Shown one piece after another: positions 29,983 to 38,854 of a DNA stretch of 54,311 bases (position 1 is the stretch's first letter; every line of letters starts with the position of its first letter). Made by a program: the position numbers and the translations under genes. Source of the DNA: a virus. The DNA lies in the IMG/VR virus record IMGVR_UViG_3300005253_000034, positions 1 through 54,311 of that record; one strand, given 5' to 3'. The notes under the pieces are model-generated. The model ran no database searches and had not been told where the DNA came from. It saw only the letters and a list, made by a program, of their open reading frames with translations.

Positions 29983-32900
29983 CTATGCAAATCTATGAAC
30001 AGTTAAAAATGTTATGTGGTTAGTACCAGAAATATTTAAATTACCACTCGCACTATGAAATGCAAATACTTCAATATAATCAGAATCTAATAAATACATA
30101 TCTGCACTTATAACTCTGGAGCAGGTGGCAATGCTACCTGCTCCCCAAACACCCTGATTCCAACCAGTACCATTTTTATAAATTGAAATAGCTAAATTTT
30201 CTCCATCGGCTGGGGACTCAATATGCACACCAGCACTAACGTGATAATATCCAGTTGTATCGGGTGAAAACCTATAATTAGTAATATTATCAAATTCGCC
30301 ATCGGTATCATAATCTTTAGTAGCAAATTGGATTTTTCTAAAAGCTGTTCCTGATATAACTTGTACAGTGCTTCGATAAACTGAACATTTAGAAGTGAAA
30401 CTACCACCAGGAGCAGCACCAAACTCTAACCCATCCTCACCAACATTAACTACTACAGTATTACCAGCTTGTCCTGTATAATTTGCGGGGTCTGTATCCG
30501 TTAAACCAATCCAAGTAGTCACCCCGGTAACGGCAGCTTTGAATATAGCATTACCTGTCCCCGTATCTTTAGTAAGTACATGTTCATTAGTAGCACCGGA
30601 TACGGCAGACAAAGCATCAATAGCGGCTTGTGCTGTTCCTTGTCCAGTTCCACCATCCGCTATTGGTACATCTGTTCCTCCTGCTCGATAGACGATGTTA
30701 CCTTCAATATTAACATCACCAGCAGATGCTCTGGCTATCGTAGTATCGCTGACGTGTCCCAATTCAATACCTGTAACTTGAGGACTATCGCCAGTACCTA
30801 ATCCTAATGATGTTCGTACTACTGTAGTAGCCTCATACTGAAATACACCTGCCCCAGTAGCTACTATAAATTGTCCATCCGAGGCAGGAACACCCAATGA
30901 ATTTAAATCATCAAGTATAGCACCCTGGGTCTGACCACCTATATCAGATAATACCTGTGCTCCTGTACGGTATTTAATTACGCCTGTAGAACTGACAAGA
31001 AACTTGTCTACGTCAGAACCTTCTGCTGCGATTACAGCAAGGGTAACATTGCCAGCAGCATCAATAGTCACCCTGTTCACGTTATTTGTTTTGAAGTGCA
31101 TTTTTGCATTTTGGCGATTAATAAAAGCAATGTCATTATGTGAACTTTCTGATGTACTTCCTAAACGCCAAAGCTGTGTATTTGTATTAAAAGAGTTATG
31201 CCCTGTAATAACTGAACCAGAAAATTCAGTACTCCCGTCACCAGTTACATGGAGATGACCACTGGTAAAACCACCAATACTCCCAGGCAAAGAACCTTTA
31301 ACTTCTAATGGAGCGTTTGGAGCAGTTGCCCCTGTCCCAATGCCGACGTAACCACTCTGTAATATCGTTAATTTAGGAGTGCCCAGTATTGAGCCTGTTG
31401 AAATTATAAATTCATCATTTGAGGCATCATTTCCAAAAGTCCATTTACTACTTGAACCGTTTCTTAGTCTTATTGTTGCATCTGTAGTTGCTAATGATTG
31501 CAGAAGCAGTTGTGCCTCGCCCCCTGAATTTTTAATATGAAAGTCTACTTCTGGACTCGCCGTGCCGATGCCTAATCTATCGTTAGTATCATCCCAGAAT
31601 ATGTTTGAGTTATCTTGTGAAATTACACCACTTGCACCGGCGAATAGAACTGAACCTTGTGTTAGACCAGATGAGGCAATAGATTGGCTGAATGTTACCG
31701 TCCCAGTTGTAGTGAAGCTAAATGCTCCTCCGTCACTATTTACAGCATCGTGTTGAAGCGTTTGAGTATCGTGTAAATGAGCCGATGCCGAAGCTCCTAT
31801 ATCAGATAATACCTCTGCTCCTGTCCTATACTTTATGTCTCCGGTTGAATCCACCAGAAATTTATCGACATCCGACCCCTCCGCAGCAATGGAAGAAAGC
31901 GTAAGGGTGTCGTGTGTTACCGCATCCCCCGTACCAAGTCCAAGAGTGGTAGCCTGTGCAGCCGCAGTGGCATCATCCAATATTGCCCTACCTGCGGAGG
32001 TTAAAGCCGATTCCGCCCAAGTAGCCTCGGAATAAAGAGTGGTATCTATCCCTGTATATAATCTCCCCCCATCTACACCTACTATATAATTAGTTCCGTC
32101 TGAATCTATTGCTACTCCATGCCATTTCTTGTCGAAATCCCCAGCAGGTTGTTCTTCTCCCCAAGTCACCCCGAAGTCGGATGATATATATAATCTTCCA
32201 TTCGATATAGCAGCTATTAAATGACTTCCATCAGAATCCGAAGCCGCCTCATACCAACTTTTATTAGCATCTCCGGCTGGTTGTCTCTCTGTCCAAGTAG
32301 CTCCACTATCATCCGAGGTATATAGCCTCCCACCTACAACTCCAGCCATCAAATGACTTCCATCATCATCAGATGCCACACAGTTCCACCATTCATCTGA
32401 GGCTCCGGCTGGTTGTCTCTCTGTCCAAGTTACACCGGAATCAGCCGATGTATATAATCTTTTTCCAGATATTGCGGCTATCAAATTAGTTCCATCTAAA
32501 TCTGATGCTACAGCCCACCACCACTCATTCGGTGCTCCTGTTGGTTGTCTCTCTGTCCAAGTAGCTCCACTATCATCCGAAGTAAATAATCCTCCTCCAT
32601 TTGCAGCAGCTATTAAATGACTTCCATCAGAATCCGAAGCTGCCGCAACCCATTGTTCATTACTGGCTCCGGCTGGTTGTCTCTCTGTCCAATTCACACC
32701 AGAATTAGCTGATGTATATAATCGCCCATTATTTACTCCAGCTATCAAATGACTCCCATCAGAATCCGAAGCTGCCGCAACCCATTGTTTATCCGAGGCT
32801 CCGGCTGGTTGACGCTCCGTCCAAGTAGCTCCACTATCATCAGAAGTATATAACCTCCCAATATCGACTCCTACCAATAAATTCGACCCATCCGAATCAG

Positions 32901-33423
32901 AGGCCATACATTCCCAATTTTTATTAGCATCTCCGGCTGGTTGCCTCTCAGTCCAAACAAGTTCAGTAAAGGTACTATAGGTATCTGTATAGATTAGTTT
33001 ATCTACAGCCGTCCCAAGTTGATTTATTTGGTCTATATCGTGAGGAAGTGTCGTCAAAAAATTAGAATTCTGGGGTAGATTCAAACCCATAACGGTGATT
33101 ATACCGTCAAGCCCATCCCGACCGGGGACACCCTGAATACCTTGTAGCCCAACTATACCACTAAGATTAAAATCAGCCCATCCCTTCCCCTCCGCAGGGA
33201 TAAAAGCACTCGCTAAATCATTTAGTTGAGTGTTCCCTCCCGGGGTGTACCCATAATCGGTATATTTTCTTATTGTGCTCCCACCCCCCCAAGGAATGAC
33301 TACTCCAAATCCATCTGTGGCAAGGGGATTATCTATTCCGGGGAGGAATAATCCTTGGAGATTAGGAATCGGGGTACTGAAACTATTGGGGTCCTCTCCA
33401 GAATTGACAAATATCTCGGACAC
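29983..33423 (-). CDS. tail fibre with Asp-box propeller and C1q-like tip
   Basis: A 1146-residue fibre in four parts. An N-terminal segment with a collagen-like patch (GIVGLQGIQGVPGRDGLDG) is followed by seven 44-residue repeats that each carry an Asp-box (S-x-D-x-G-x-T-W), then by a long stalk with a repeated unit (IAAEGSDVDKFLV ... KYRTGAEVLSDIG occurs twice). The last 135 residues have the beta pattern of a C1q/TNF-like domain (FSPDTTGYYHVSAGVH). GTG start behind GAGG. The propeller and C1q domains are the likely receptor-binding parts. Confidence 0.8.
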   Translation of the reverse strand: MSEIFVNSGEDPNSFSTPIPNLQGLFLPGIDNPLATDGFGVVIPWGGGSTIRKYTDYGYTPGGNTQLNDLASAFIPAEGKGWADFNLSGIVGLQGIQGVPGRDGLDGIITVMGLNLPQNSNFLTTLPHDIDQINQLGTAVDKLIYTDTYSTFTELVWTERQPAGDANKNWECMASDSDGSNLLVGVDIGRLYTSDDSGATWTERQPAGASDKQWVAAASDSDGSHLIAGVNNGRLYTSANSGVNWTERQPAGASNEQWVAAASDSDGSHLIAAANGGGLFTSDDSGATWTERQPTGAPNEWWWAVASDLDGTNLIAAISGKRLYTSADSGVTWTERQPAGASDEWWNCVASDDDGSHLMAGVVGGRLYTSDDSGATWTERQPAGDANKSWYEAASDSDGSHLIAAISNGRLYISSDFGVTWGEEQPAGDFDKKWHGVAIDSDGTNYIVGVDGGRLYTGIDTTLYSEATWAESALTSAGRAILDDATAAAQATTLGLGTGDAVTHDTLTLSSIAAEGSDVDKFLVDSTGDIKYRTGAEVLSDIGASASAHLHDTQTLQHDAVNSDGGAFSFTTTGTVTFSQSIASSGLTQGSVLFAGASGVISQDNSNIFWDDTNDRLGIGTASPEVDFHIKNSGGEAQLLLQSLATTDATIRLRNGSSSKWTFGNDASNDEFIISTGSILGTPKLTILQSGYVGIGTGATAPNAPLEVKGSLPGSIGGFTSGHLHVTGDGSTEFSGSVITGHNSFNTNTQLWRLGSTSESSHNDIAFINRQNAKMHFKTNNVNRVTIDAAGNVTLAVIAAEGSDVDKFLVSSTGVIKYRTGAQVLSDIGGQTQGAILDDLNSLGVPASDGQFIVATGAGVFQYEATTVVRTSLGLGTGDSPQVTGIELGHVSDTTIARASAGDVNIEGNIVYRAGGTDVPIADGGTGQGTAQAAIDALSAVSGATNEHVLTKDTGTGNAIFKAAVTGVTTWIGLTDTDPANYTGQAGNTVVVNVGEDGLEFGAAPGGSFTSKCSVYRSTVQVISGTAFRKIQFATKDYDTDGEFDNITNYRFSPDTTGYYHVSAGVHIESPADGENLAISIYKNGTGWNQGVWGAGSIATCSRVISADMYLLDSDYIEVFAFHSASGNLNISGTNHITFLTVHRFA
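32030..32952 (-). repeat. seven tandem 132-bp repeats coding for Asp-box blades
   Basis: Each unit encodes TERQPAG-x5-W-x5-SDSDGS-x8-GRLYTSDDSGATW with variation; six are close copies and the seventh is diverged (GEEQPAG). The copies differ at many synonymous sites, so this is not an assembly artefact. Confidence 0.85.
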
Positions 33424-33425
33424 GG

Positions 33426-35003
33426 TTAATACCTCAAATAACGTCTATTATTACCCGAGTCCGACCTATCTATTGGGGCTTCCGGCATATAGGAATAATA
33501 GGCCGTTAATCTAACATTCCTGAGTTCATTTCGATAGGTCTTGAGAATACTTGAGGCTCTTTTAGCATTTCCTTCCGTAGATACAAGTCTCCAAGCTGCA
33601 TACAAAGCAACAACGGTATCCATCCCTTTGTTAACCGCTGGAGCAATCTCGTAGTAGATATTTCCATCATCCGTTGTCGGGATTGGAGAAAGAGGCGAAT
33701 CAAGAGTAGCTTCCCGAGTGGTTTCATCGTAGGTAGTTATTACTCGTTCTTGTAGGTAATTTCCGGTAACGACTGTTCCATCGGCTCCAAGACTTCGGAA
33801 AATGCTACCGGCGTAGGCTTCATTGTGGGTATCGAGTACGCCGGCATTTGGAGTCGCCCCAAACGTGACCACATCTCCAGCCGCATTTACAGTATAGGTT
33901 CCGTTGTGAAGCCTGGCAACTCCTGATGGGACATATTCTATCGTTATCGCTGTTCCGATACCATATAGGTCAGTAGTTTGTATATGGAGTGTTTGATTTT
34001 CAAGCCAGATTCCTCTTCCGAAGGCATTAAATTTACTACGAGAATCGTAGAAAACTTTCCCCCCAGATGTATCTCCCTTGTAGATTCCGTGAACAGACCC
34101 CACCGTATGAGGCAGCGGATATGTAGTCGTCCCTTGGGTTATTGTTTTCTGAATCTTGGCAACAGCCGGGGTCCGGGAATTTCTGTTTATCTCGTTAAGG
34201 ATAATAATGTATGCTTTTTCCAGATGCTCAATGATCCTCGCATCCGAATATTTTGCCTTCTGGGTCGGCTCATCGGTATCCTCTCGCACATCGACTATTG
34301 CTCTCGATAAAAAGCTGTCGGAGTAGAAAGAACTTGAGCCAGCACTTGTGGCCGTCGCTATGTTTTTTGTAAACGTAACACTTCCTGATGCGGCGGTAAA
34401 TGATGCTGATGCGAATGTATAATTACTCAAATTTGCGAATAAATAGTAAGTTCCGTAGGTCAGATAAAATACGACTTCCCCATTCGTATCTGAAACCTTG
34501 GTTCCAGCCACCGACCCCGATCGACTATTAGAAGAATTTACCCACACCGAGACTCCAGAAACAGGAGTCTCCCCAGTAGTTCGTATAGTTAATGTTATGG
34601 CATAGTCTCCAACCCCAGATGGATTTACTCGATTTTGAATCGAGAATGTAGCCACACACATCTGTACCGCTTGTCCATTAATTGTTATGGAATTAATCAC
34701 TATCGCATAATCGTGACCCACAGCAAAGAATCCAGCAGTAGTATTATCGCTTAAATCAATCGAGAATCCGTGCACCCCTGTTGTGGAATCTAAATCAATT
34801 CCAGTCGTATTCAATAAAGCATATCCAGCATCAGAGGCTCTCTGAGTCATCGACTCGTCTTTATATATTTCAATATCACTTGTGGTTAATCCTGTCAGTG
34901 TTATAGACTCATCCGATACTCCAAAAGAATTGAACCATATATAAACCGCCGAGTCGGCCTGATAATCACCAAGATATTGTGGTAAAACAATAGGATTTGC
35001 CAT
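33426..35003 (-). CDS. head-tail adaptor-like protein with N-terminal Ig-like/tail-baseplate domain
   Basis: The 525-residue protein has two parts. Residues 1-225 are beta-rich, with an opening segment like upper-baseplate or fibre proteins (ADSAVYIWFNSFG) and a carboxypeptidase-regulatory/Ig-like repeat (ETPVSGVSVWVNSS ... GEVVFYLTYGTYYLFANLSNY). Residues 230-525 contain a helix pair (KYSDARIIEHLEKAYIIILNEI), QKTITQGTTTYPLP and a C-terminal helix (AALYAAWRLVS-type), as in P22 gp4/T7 gp11-type adaptors. The adaptor call rests on this layout and the position between fibre and capsid genes. Confidence 0.5.
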   Translation of the reverse strand: MANPIVLPQYLGDYQADSAVYIWFNSFGVSDESITLTGLTTSDIEIYKDESMTQRASDAGYALLNTTGIDLDSTTGVHGFSIDLSDNTTAGFFAVGHDYAIVINSITINGQAVQMCVATFSIQNRVNPSGVGDYAITLTIRTTGETPVSGVSVWVNSSNSRSGSVAGTKVSDTNGEVVFYLTYGTYYLFANLSNYTFASASFTAASGSVTFTKNIATATSAGSSSFYSDSFLSRAIVDVREDTDEPTQKAKYSDARIIEHLEKAYIIILNEINRNSRTPAVAKIQKTITQGTTTYPLPHTVGSVHGIYKGDTSGGKVFYDSRSKFNAFGRGIWLENQTLHIQTTDLYGIGTAITIEYVPSGVARLHNGTYTVNAAGDVVTFGATPNAGVLDTHNEAYAGSIFRSLGADGTVVTGNYLQERVITTYDETTREATLDSPLSPIPTTDDGNIYYEIAPAVNKGMDTVVALYAAWRLVSTEGNAKRASSILKTYRNELRNVRLTAYYSYMPEAPIDRSDSGNNRRYLRY

Positions 35004-35006
35004 ATA

Positions 35007-35534
35007 TCACTTTACTAAGAAATTCCAAGTTTCTTTTTTTATAATTAGAGATATTGTACGATGTGTTACCTTGAAAATTCGTGCAATTTCTCTTAAACCT
35101 TGAGATTTTTTGTGGTATAAATAACGAATTCGTTTTACTTGATTATTTGTTAATTTTGAATTCCCATTTTCCTCTCCCAAACAAGCAGTTCCATGAGACC
35201 GCCTATCGACTTGATTTTCCTGATGTGTTCCCCAAGCCAAGTTCTCAAGTCGATTATCAGATGGATTGCCATTTAGATGGCGGCATTCCATTCCTTTAGG
35301 ACACGGGCCGATGTAAGTTTCTAAGACGAGGCGATGAACTTTACAAGTACATTTTAGAGAATTAACAGATAAATCAGTAATCCAGTATCCCTTGCTATTA
35401 TTACTTAATTTCAACCATCGACCTTTCCTCTCGTGTCCCAAAGTATCTTTACGAGGTTTGCTCCAAATTCTACCGTCTCTCGTGATAGCGTAGTCTGGAA
35501 ATCTCGGAATAGTTTTTATATTAGGAGTAGGCAT
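35007..35534 (-). CDS. NUMOD4-HNH homing endonuclease with C-terminal HTH
   Basis: Residues 10-25 (RFPDYAITRDGRIWSK) form a NUMOD4 motif. The HNH core follows (VHRLVLETYIG ... ECRHLNGNPSDNRLENLAWGTHQEN), and the last 50 residues form a helix-turn-helix (NNQVKRIRYLYHKK ... LREIARIFKVTHRTISLIIK). This is a free-standing homing endonuclease inside the structural module, expected to cut and spread into related phages. No intron is visible. Confidence 0.9.
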   Translation of the reverse strand: MPTPNIKTIPRFPDYAITRDGRIWSKPRKDTLGHERKGRWLKLSNNSKGYWITDLSVNSLKCTCKVHRLVLETYIGPCPKGMECRHLNGNPSDNRLENLAWGTHQENQVDRRSHGTACLGEENGNSKLTNNQVKRIRYLYHKKSQGLREIARIFKVTHRTISLIIKKETWNFLVK

Positions 35535-35544
35535 TTATTTATCC

Positions 35545-35700
35545 TTATCGAAACCAACTTAAACCGATAGCGATTATGGTGGTGATGAAATAGTATATAT
35601 ACCGAGAGTGCGTCTGCTTGTGCTCGACAGTCCAGGCCTTTATCCAGCGGACATCGTTGGCGGTCTCAATTATTAATTTATCTCGTTGGTCATCGGTCAT
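35545..35700 (-). CDS. 51-residue XhlA/holin-like membrane protein
   Basis: The ATG at 35700 overlaps the stop of the upstream gene as ATGA. The product has a soluble helix (DKLIIETANDVRWIKAWTVE), then HKQTHSRY and a C-terminal hydrophobic helix (IYYFITTIIAIGLSW). This is the layout of XhlA-type haemolysin/holin-associated proteins, in which a coiled coil precedes one membrane helix. It may be part of the lysis cassette; no endolysin is recognised beside it. Confidence 0.6.
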   Translation of the reverse strand: MTDDQRDKLIIETANDVRWIKAWTVEHKQTHSRYIYYFITTIIAIGLSWFR

Positions 35701-35945
35701 CTGATTTTTCTAATCCATTTGAGCGGAATATTCAAAACACCCATTAAGGAATTATCTTTACTATTTCCACAAGTATGACAAACTACCAAAAAGAGTTTAG
35801 TTTGTCCAAGGTAAAAAGCATTTGTCTTGCAAAAAGCATTAGACGATTCTTTCATAGCTGCCTCAAAAGTAGTCCAACCATCCGTTGTATAAGCATCAAG
35901 CCATTCAATGTAAATTTTCTGTCCAAAGGACTTATTAATCTTCAT
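35697..35945 (-). CDS. hypothetical protein, 82 residues
   Basis: Starts with MKINKSFGQKIYIEWLDAYT and contains CHTCGNSKDN near the end, a motif seen in small phage proteins of unknown function. The ATG overlaps the stop of the 41-residue gene upstream (TAATG). No family is recognised. Confidence 0.65.
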   Translation of the reverse strand: MKINKSFGQKIYIEWLDAYTTDGWTTFEAAMKESSNAFCKTNAFYLGQTKLFLVVCHTCGNSKDNSLMGVLNIPLKWIRKIR

Positions 35946-36070
35946 TATTTATGAACGCCTTTTATCGTTCCGGCATTTTCCGAAGCATAGAAAACACCTT
36001 TGCCTTTTTTCTTGCCGTATTGCTTAATCATTGCCGCAACGATTTTAGCACCTTTCTTGGTCTTAGGCAT
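35945..36070 (-). CDS. 41-residue basic phage protein
   Basis: The product (MPKTKKGAKIVAAMIKQYGK, then KKGKGVFYASENAGTIKGV) matches a pattern seen in many phage genomes, a Lys-rich protein ending in FYASxNxGTIKG, of unknown function. Stop-start overlaps (TAATG) with both neighbours fix its limits. Confidence 0.75.
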   Translation of the reverse strand: MPKTKKGAKIVAAMIKQYGKKKGKGVFYASENAGTIKGVHK

Positions 36071-36819
36071 TACTCGTAACCCCGATAATAATCATCCTCC
36101 CCACTATAAATTTTTGTTTCTTCGACTTTGTACTTCTCGAAAGCAAACATCAACTTAATAATTTCAATATCGTTGAGGAACAAATCAGACGGCATACTAC
36201 AATTCAGTACCGGGCTAAACATTCCCACTAAAAGACCCCTAACAACCCCATCCATACTAAAAACAGGACCACCGCTATTACCCGGGTGGATACTGGAATC
36301 CGTAGTGAAAGCAACTTTCCACCCGTACTGTTCCCCACTTGGGGATGTGGCATCCCAATCCCTATCAAGACCAGAGATGATACCCAACGTAATATTGTTG
36401 AAATTAATTTTTCCGTAGGGACTACCAATTATGAATATGGGTTGTCCTAATACACAATCTTTAACGCTCCCAAACTTTGCGGGTTTCAGCACGGGCTTAT
36501 CCACTTTAATAAAACCAACATCATAATCTTTATGGGTAATCGCTTGAACGCTTTTAACGATTGTACCATCGTCCATTGTAATGGTATAACGAGTACCGTC
36601 TATAACGTGACGTGCAGTGACAACTATAGCCTCCGTAAGTGCCACTCCCGAACCCTGCCACTGGTCTCCCATAATATGAACAACACTCGGCAATACTTCC
36701 TGTATCCTATTAGGAAACTGAATAGTTATTGCTGGTTTATCCACTGGTAAAACAAGAGCAACCGTTCCGACCCATAATGAAATCATTACTATCCATACTA
36801 ATTGATATTTCCATTTCAT
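36070..36819 (-). CDS. membrane-anchored trypsin-like serine protease
   Basis: The 249-residue protein has an N-terminal hydrophobic helix (YQLVWIVMISLWVGTVALVL) acting as signal or anchor, then a trypsin/DegP-type (S1C) domain with the full triad: H71 in VVTARHVI, D100 in HKDYDVGFIK and S182 in HPGNSGGPV. No PDZ domain follows. GGAGAATAAA precedes the ATG. A secreted or periplasmic protease in a phage structural region is unusual. It may serve lysis, virion maturation or defence against superinfection; none of these is shown. Confidence 0.85.
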   Translation of the reverse strand: MKWKYQLVWIVMISLWVGTVALVLPVDKPAITIQFPNRIQEVLPSVVHIMGDQWQGSGVALTEAIVVTARHVIDGTRYTITMDDGTIVKSVQAITHKDYDVGFIKVDKPVLKPAKFGSVKDCVLGQPIFIIGSPYGKINFNNITLGIISGLDRDWDATSPSGEQYGWKVAFTTDSSIHPGNSGGPVFSMDGVVRGLLVGMFSPVLNCSMPSDLFLNDIEIIKLMFAFEKYKVEETKIYSGEDDYYRGYE

Positions 36820-36820
36820 T

Positions 36821-37210
36821 TTATTCTCCTATTGCAACCCGTTCCTGTCGCTCCGTTTCTTCTGCGTCCTCGTCTTGGAGGTTGTGGTGATAATCACTAT
36901 CCCCCAGAATAATAGCCCTCGAAGTATCCTCCGCAGAAAGGGGTTTAAACAATCTTCGGCGTAATTCCCGAGCTTCTTCTGGTCCAAAATTCCCCAGAGA
37001 TTTGCCGAGGTTCAAAACGTCAACGAAAACATCTCCGGGTTTAGCTAACCACTCGCAGATGCAGAACACACCAAGTTTATTATAATGTACCACAAACAAC
37101 CTATTTTTCCGTTGTGGGTCTCCTTCTACAAGCCGGGAGACCCACCTCGATATTTCACCGTTGATAATCGTGTGTTCTGCGGAGGTATAGTTGGAAACTA
37201 ATCCCAGCAT
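36821..37210 (-). CDS. hypothetical protein, 129 residues
   Basis: A mixed protein with FVVHYNKLGVFCICEWLAKPG and an acidic C-terminal tail (QDEDAEETERQERVAIG). No family is recognised. The ATG overlaps the stop of the upstream gene (TAATG), and the stop lies just before the protease start. Confidence 0.65.
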   Translation of the reverse strand: MLGLVSNYTSAEHTIINGEISRWVSRLVEGDPQRKNRLFVVHYNKLGVFCICEWLAKPGDVFVDVLNLGKSLGNFGPEEARELRRRLFKPLSAEDTSRAIILGDSDYHHNLQDEDAEETERQERVAIGE

Positions 37211-37455
37211 TACTTTTTCTCCGGTTGCTTTATTGGGACGATATTAGATTTCTTCTTCGGCTCTTTTGGCTCCTTCTGCTTGGCAAGGAGTTCGTTGGCG
37301 GCATCAAGTTGAGATGCTTTCGCAAAAAGCAGCTGCTCTCCCTGAATGATGACTCCCAATTCATTCCCGGTCAGAGACAATCCATTTACTAATATCCGAC
37401 CATTCAGTAGGAGATTCCGTAAATCTTTGTGGGCCTGTTCGGTCTGTGCGTTCAT
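37210..37455 (-). CDS. hypothetical protein, 81 residues
   Basis: The first half is helical (TEQAHKDLRNLLLNG), followed by GNELGVIIQGEQLLFAKASQLDAAN and a Lys/Pro/Glu tail, resembling small phage chaperone-type proteins, but no family is certain. Confidence 0.6.
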   Translation of the reverse strand: MNAQTEQAHKDLRNLLLNGRILVNGLSLTGNELGVIIQGEQLLFAKASQLDAANELLAKQKEPKEPKKKSNIVPIKQPEKK

Positions 37456-37477
37456 TTTGTTCCTCTCAAAAAAGTTT

Positions 37478-37765
37478 CTATTTCTTTATTCCAAGACTTC
37501 GTAAATCATCTTCACTAAGTCCTGCATCAATAAGACGCTGTTCATCGGATTTACGCTTCATCCCTCTGAAATATACAGGTTGAGTCTTTTTCTTTGGTTT
37601 ATATCTTCCCTCACCCTTCAAATATTTTTTTCCTTCGGGGCTATGTTTCATTCCCAACAATGCACGAATTAAACGATGCTTCTTTGAACCGTGTTTAGCC
37701 ATACCAATTCTCCTTGGCAGTTTTTCTTTTGTTAAGTTATCAAGGGCTGCTATTGCTTGAGCCAT
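37478..37765 (-). CDS. basic protein whose first 20 residues copy the capsid N-terminus
   Basis: The frame opens with MAQAIAALDNLTKEKLPRRI, close to the major capsid protein's MAQAIAALDSLVREELPMMI. A second ATG at codon 22 (37702) has AAGGAGAATTGGT before it and begins a very basic protein (MAKHGSKKHRLIRALLG ... KGEGRYKPKK). So the true product may be the 74-residue basic protein, with the upstream stretch a relic or leader; the TAATT-ATG link to the preceding gene would allow the longer form. Function unknown. Confidence 0.6.
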   Translation of the reverse strand: MAQAIAALDNLTKEKLPRRIGMAKHGSKKHRLIRALLGMKHSPEGKKYLKGEGRYKPKKKTQPVYFRGMKRKSDEQRLIDAGLSEDDLRSLGIKK

Positions 37766-37767
37766 AA

Positions 37768-38784
37768 TTAAACATAGGAACCAATGAAACCATACAGTTC
37801 CAATCCAAAAGCCCCATCAGTTTCATCAATACGAATTGGATTGTTCCGGCCAATCTTAATGGCGTGGGGCAAAGTAACAACAGTATTTCCCATTACACCA
37901 TTCGTATTCAGAATCCCGGTATTGTACTTTATGGTTTTCTTGAGAGTATGAGGATCAACCGGGAATCCAACTCCGTCTATCCAAGCCGTACTGGAAGATG
38001 TCCCATCGTTACTGGCAACCAAATCAGCGTGAGCAGTTCCAGTTCCTTCATCTATATTCCAAGCAGCCGACAATCCCGTTTCGGTTCCAATGAATTTACT
38101 TCCAGCCCCACCAGCCCAGAGAGTATCCATTTCTGCGGAGGTAAGAATTTGGCTATACAAACCGAAAACGCTAATATCGAATGTCTTAGACGTTCCACCA
38201 GTAATCACCAAATTAACTGCACCGCCAATGTTGCCTACAGCCGAAATATCCCCAGCAGTAGCAACAGAAACATTATCGACATACATAGTAAGGCCATCGG
38301 TTTCTCCCGCTTCAATATTGATAACAACCCAATGCAACTTATTATCGTTGATAACATTTCGACTTGTAATCGTTACCGGTGCAGCCGATCCATCGTCGAC
38401 AGTACAAAATAATTTACCGTTTGCATCTATCCCGACAAGCCAACCATCTCCGCCATTGTCCTTATCTATCATAGTTGACAAGGAAATAGCATCGGCGGCA
38501 GCTTTAATTCCAAATACAATGGCAAAGTCGCCTGCCCCAGGCTCAAGGGCGGAATTGTCTGTGACTGTAAAAGTGTCTGTATTTCCATTAAATCTCAGAG
38601 AAGCCCTCCGCAGGAAGCTAAAACCATCTGCGGTTCCACCTCCTGTGAGGATGAATCCCGTGAGAAACCAACTCTGATTTGCACCGGGGGAGTCTATAAG
38701 ATGAGTGAAAGCTGCTGAACCGGCATTGAGATGGGAATATGGAAATCCATCGTCAGGCCGCATCGGGCGAGTTTCATTTGGCAT
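37768..38784 (-). CDS. LamG/concanavalin-like virion protein, 338 residues
   Basis: The start is placed at 38784 (AAGGATACTAAA before the ATG). The N-terminal 60 residues are an attachment segment. Residues 65-255 form a LamG/concanavalin-A-like jelly roll: [51 protein letters not shown] and [18 protein letters not shown], a typical carbohydrate-binding sandwich. The C-terminal part is another beta domain. It is probably a capsid or tail decoration that binds host glycans. Confidence 0.75.
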   Translation of the reverse strand: MPNETRPMRPDDGFPYSHLNAGSAAFTHLIDSPGANQSWFLTGFILTGGGTADGFSFLRRASLRFNGNTDTFTVTDNSALEPGAGDFAIVFGIKAAADAISLSTMIDKDNGGDGWLVGIDANGKLFCTVDDGSAAPVTITSRNVINDNKLHWVVINIEAGETDGLTMYVDNVSVATAGDISAVGNIGGAVNLVITGGTSKTFDISVFGLYSQILTSAEMDTLWAGGAGSKFIGTETGLSAAWNIDEGTGTAHADLVASNDGTSSSTAWIDGVGFPVDPHTLKKTIKYNTGILNTNGVMGNTVVTLPHAIKIGRNNPIRIDETDGAFGLELYGFIGSYV

Positions 38785-38800
38785 TTTAGTATCCTTAAAG

Positions 38801-38837
38801 AAAAAACTGTGCCTCCCCATATCCTCGGCGAGGCACA
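38801..38837 (-). terminator. rho-independent terminator
   Basis: On the minus strand TGTGCCTC (38837-38830) pairs with GAGGCACA (38815-38808) over a 14-base loop, then G and six T (38806-38801). It lies between the repeat-fibre gene and the LamG gene. Confidence 0.75.
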
Positions 38838-38854
38838 CAATTAGATATTCAAAC

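Noticed and set aside
29983-33423. Sialidase activity of the Asp-box fibre
   Set aside because: Asp-boxes are structural; the arginine triad and nucleophile of sialidases could not be identified.
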